Assembly: GCA_903881565.1 (NCBI GenBank)
Contig: CAIRTR010000308.1
Coordinates: 1 to 33,960 of the forward strand
DNA from: Oligoflexia bacterium
GTDB taxonomy: Bacteria; Bdellovibrionota; UBA1018
Length of the DNA: 33,960 bases
Direction: 5' to 3'
In this document: piece by piece, positions 33,339 to 33,960 of the stretch
How the letters are laid out: the number at the start of each line of letters is the position of its first letter
How positions within the stretch are numbered: position 1 is the first letter of the stretch
Made by a program: the position numbers and the translations under genes
The notes under the pieces: model-generated
The model's input: the letters and a program-made list of their open reading frames with translations, nothing else
Told to the model about the DNA's origin: nothing
Databases searched by the model: none

Positions 33339-33960
33339 ATGAAAAAAAGAATAGGTTCAAAACGTGCCTCTCAGTCGTTGCGTGCTGGTTTGTTGGCAAT
33401 AGGCTTGGTGACGACGGTTTGCGCAACCTCTCATGCAACTCTTGCAAACGGAAAGTCCTCCTGCGGAATCGGGCGCGCCGTCGGTGTGAATCTCACTGAG
33501 CGAGGGCAAAAGTATTTCGTCGATCATTTTGACGACATTCTTTTTGCCAATGGAGTTTCCTTAAGTGAACGCTCTTTTGATCCGATCGTGCTTGATTCGA
33601 AGGCTCCGCTTGAACTGAATAAACTTCCGATTCATTTTCAAAAATTTGCGGGGACCTTTGGGAAAGTGCGAACAATTCTCAAATCCTGGCTAATGGGCTT
33701 CTCGTTTAATGATCCCCTGATTCGGGTTGAAGTGAAGGATTTACGTTATTCTGCCGAAATTGAACGCTTAGGGTTTCGCGTGGATTCGAATCCTGCAAAA
33801 GAATTTGCAGAGGGCAATGCGGTCGTTTTTGTACTGGAAGCCAAGGTGCCTCACCTGCGTATTTCGGCCGCCAACGTGTCAGCAAAGGATTTGAATAATC
33901 CGTTTTTGAAGACCCTTGGGGTGGATGGATTTTATGCGGAACTTGCAAAAGACAGTAAAC
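33339..33960 (+). CDS. Second exported paralogue, truncated by window edge
   Basis: Translated from the ATG at 33339 to the window end: 207 codons without a stop. A basic start (MKKRIGSKRASQ) and a hydrophobic core ending near SHA form a signal peptide. It then matches the preceding gene in order: NLTERGQKYF, LNKLPIHFQKF, WLMGFSFNDPLIRVEV, VPHLRISAANVSAKDLNNPF and a following Gly-rich segment. GAGG lies 8 bases upstream, inside the end of the first gene, so the pair is co-translated. The family is not recognised; the rest of the gene lies outside the window. Confidence 0.82.
   Translation, partial: MKKRIGSKRASQSLRAGLLAIGLVTTVCATSHATLANGKSSCGIGRAVGVNLTERGQKYFVDHFDDILFANGVSLSERSFDPIVLDSKAPLELNKLPIHFQKFAGTFGKVRTILKSWLMGFSFNDPLIRVEVKDLRYSAEIERLGFRVDSNPAKEFAEGNAVVFVLEAKVPHLRISAANVSAKDLNNPFLKTLGVDGFYAELAKDSK

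Overview
The window looks like chromosomal DNA of a flagellated, motile Gram-negative bacterium, most plausibly from the Bdellovibrionota (Bdellovibrio-like) or a nearby deltaproteobacterial lineage. This is inferred from roughly 50% G+C, many lipoproteins and outer-membrane barrels of unrecognised family, and the chemoreceptor tip sequence (FQTKLLSFNASVEAARAGEH). No marker gene here fixes the taxonomy. No rRNA, tRNA, CRISPR array or insertion sequence was seen.

Layout. 1-1168 (-): a PLP-dependent Cys/Met-metabolism enzyme that runs off the left edge. 1247-5278 (+): two paralogous amino-acid permeases with an ATGA overlap, then a two-TM HAMP protein. The second permease has an unusual C-terminal tail with a lipobox-like segment and two CxxC pairs. 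8090-5297 (-): phosphoglucomutase and an outer-membrane barrel protein. 8190-8954 (+): a MepA-like murein endopeptidase.

19125-8891 (-): a chemotaxis cluster, read in the order cheA, cheW, cheY, acyltransferase, SDR, then MCP, CheR hybrid, CheB hybrid, barrel/lipoprotein. Two features stand out. CheB carries an N-terminal CheD-like domain in which the whole catalytic triad is replaced. CheR is fused to a receiver and to a CheB-like domain in which Ser, His and Asp are all lost. A sigma-28-like promoter (TAAA-N17-CCGA) precedes both cheA and the MCP. The CheY-P phosphatase CheX lies elsewhere (29172-28687).

19279-23360 (+): a barrel-like exported protein, an unknown coiled-coil protein and an HD-GYP phosphodiesterase, facing a 646-residue pseudo-receiver/GAF-like protein. 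25353-31343: a proline-rich lipoprotein (-), a lipoprotein with 16 heptad repeats (+), a chalcone-isomerase-like periplasmic protein (-), CheX (-), and a 722-residue lipoprotein (-) that reads as two tandem uracil-DNA-glycosylase-fold domains. An exported protein of this kind is the most surprising object in the window, and it is directly followed by cheX. 31663-33960 (+): two tandem paralogous exported proteins of unknown family. The Shine-Dalgarno site of the first is buried in a strong hairpin.

How it fits together: the centre encodes an almost complete chemotaxis signalling and adaptation pathway (receptor, CheA/W/Y, CheR, CheB, CheX) plus possible cyclic-di-GMP turnover. The flanks are mostly envelope proteins and amino-acid/carbohydrate metabolism. 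Both end genes are truncated by the window.
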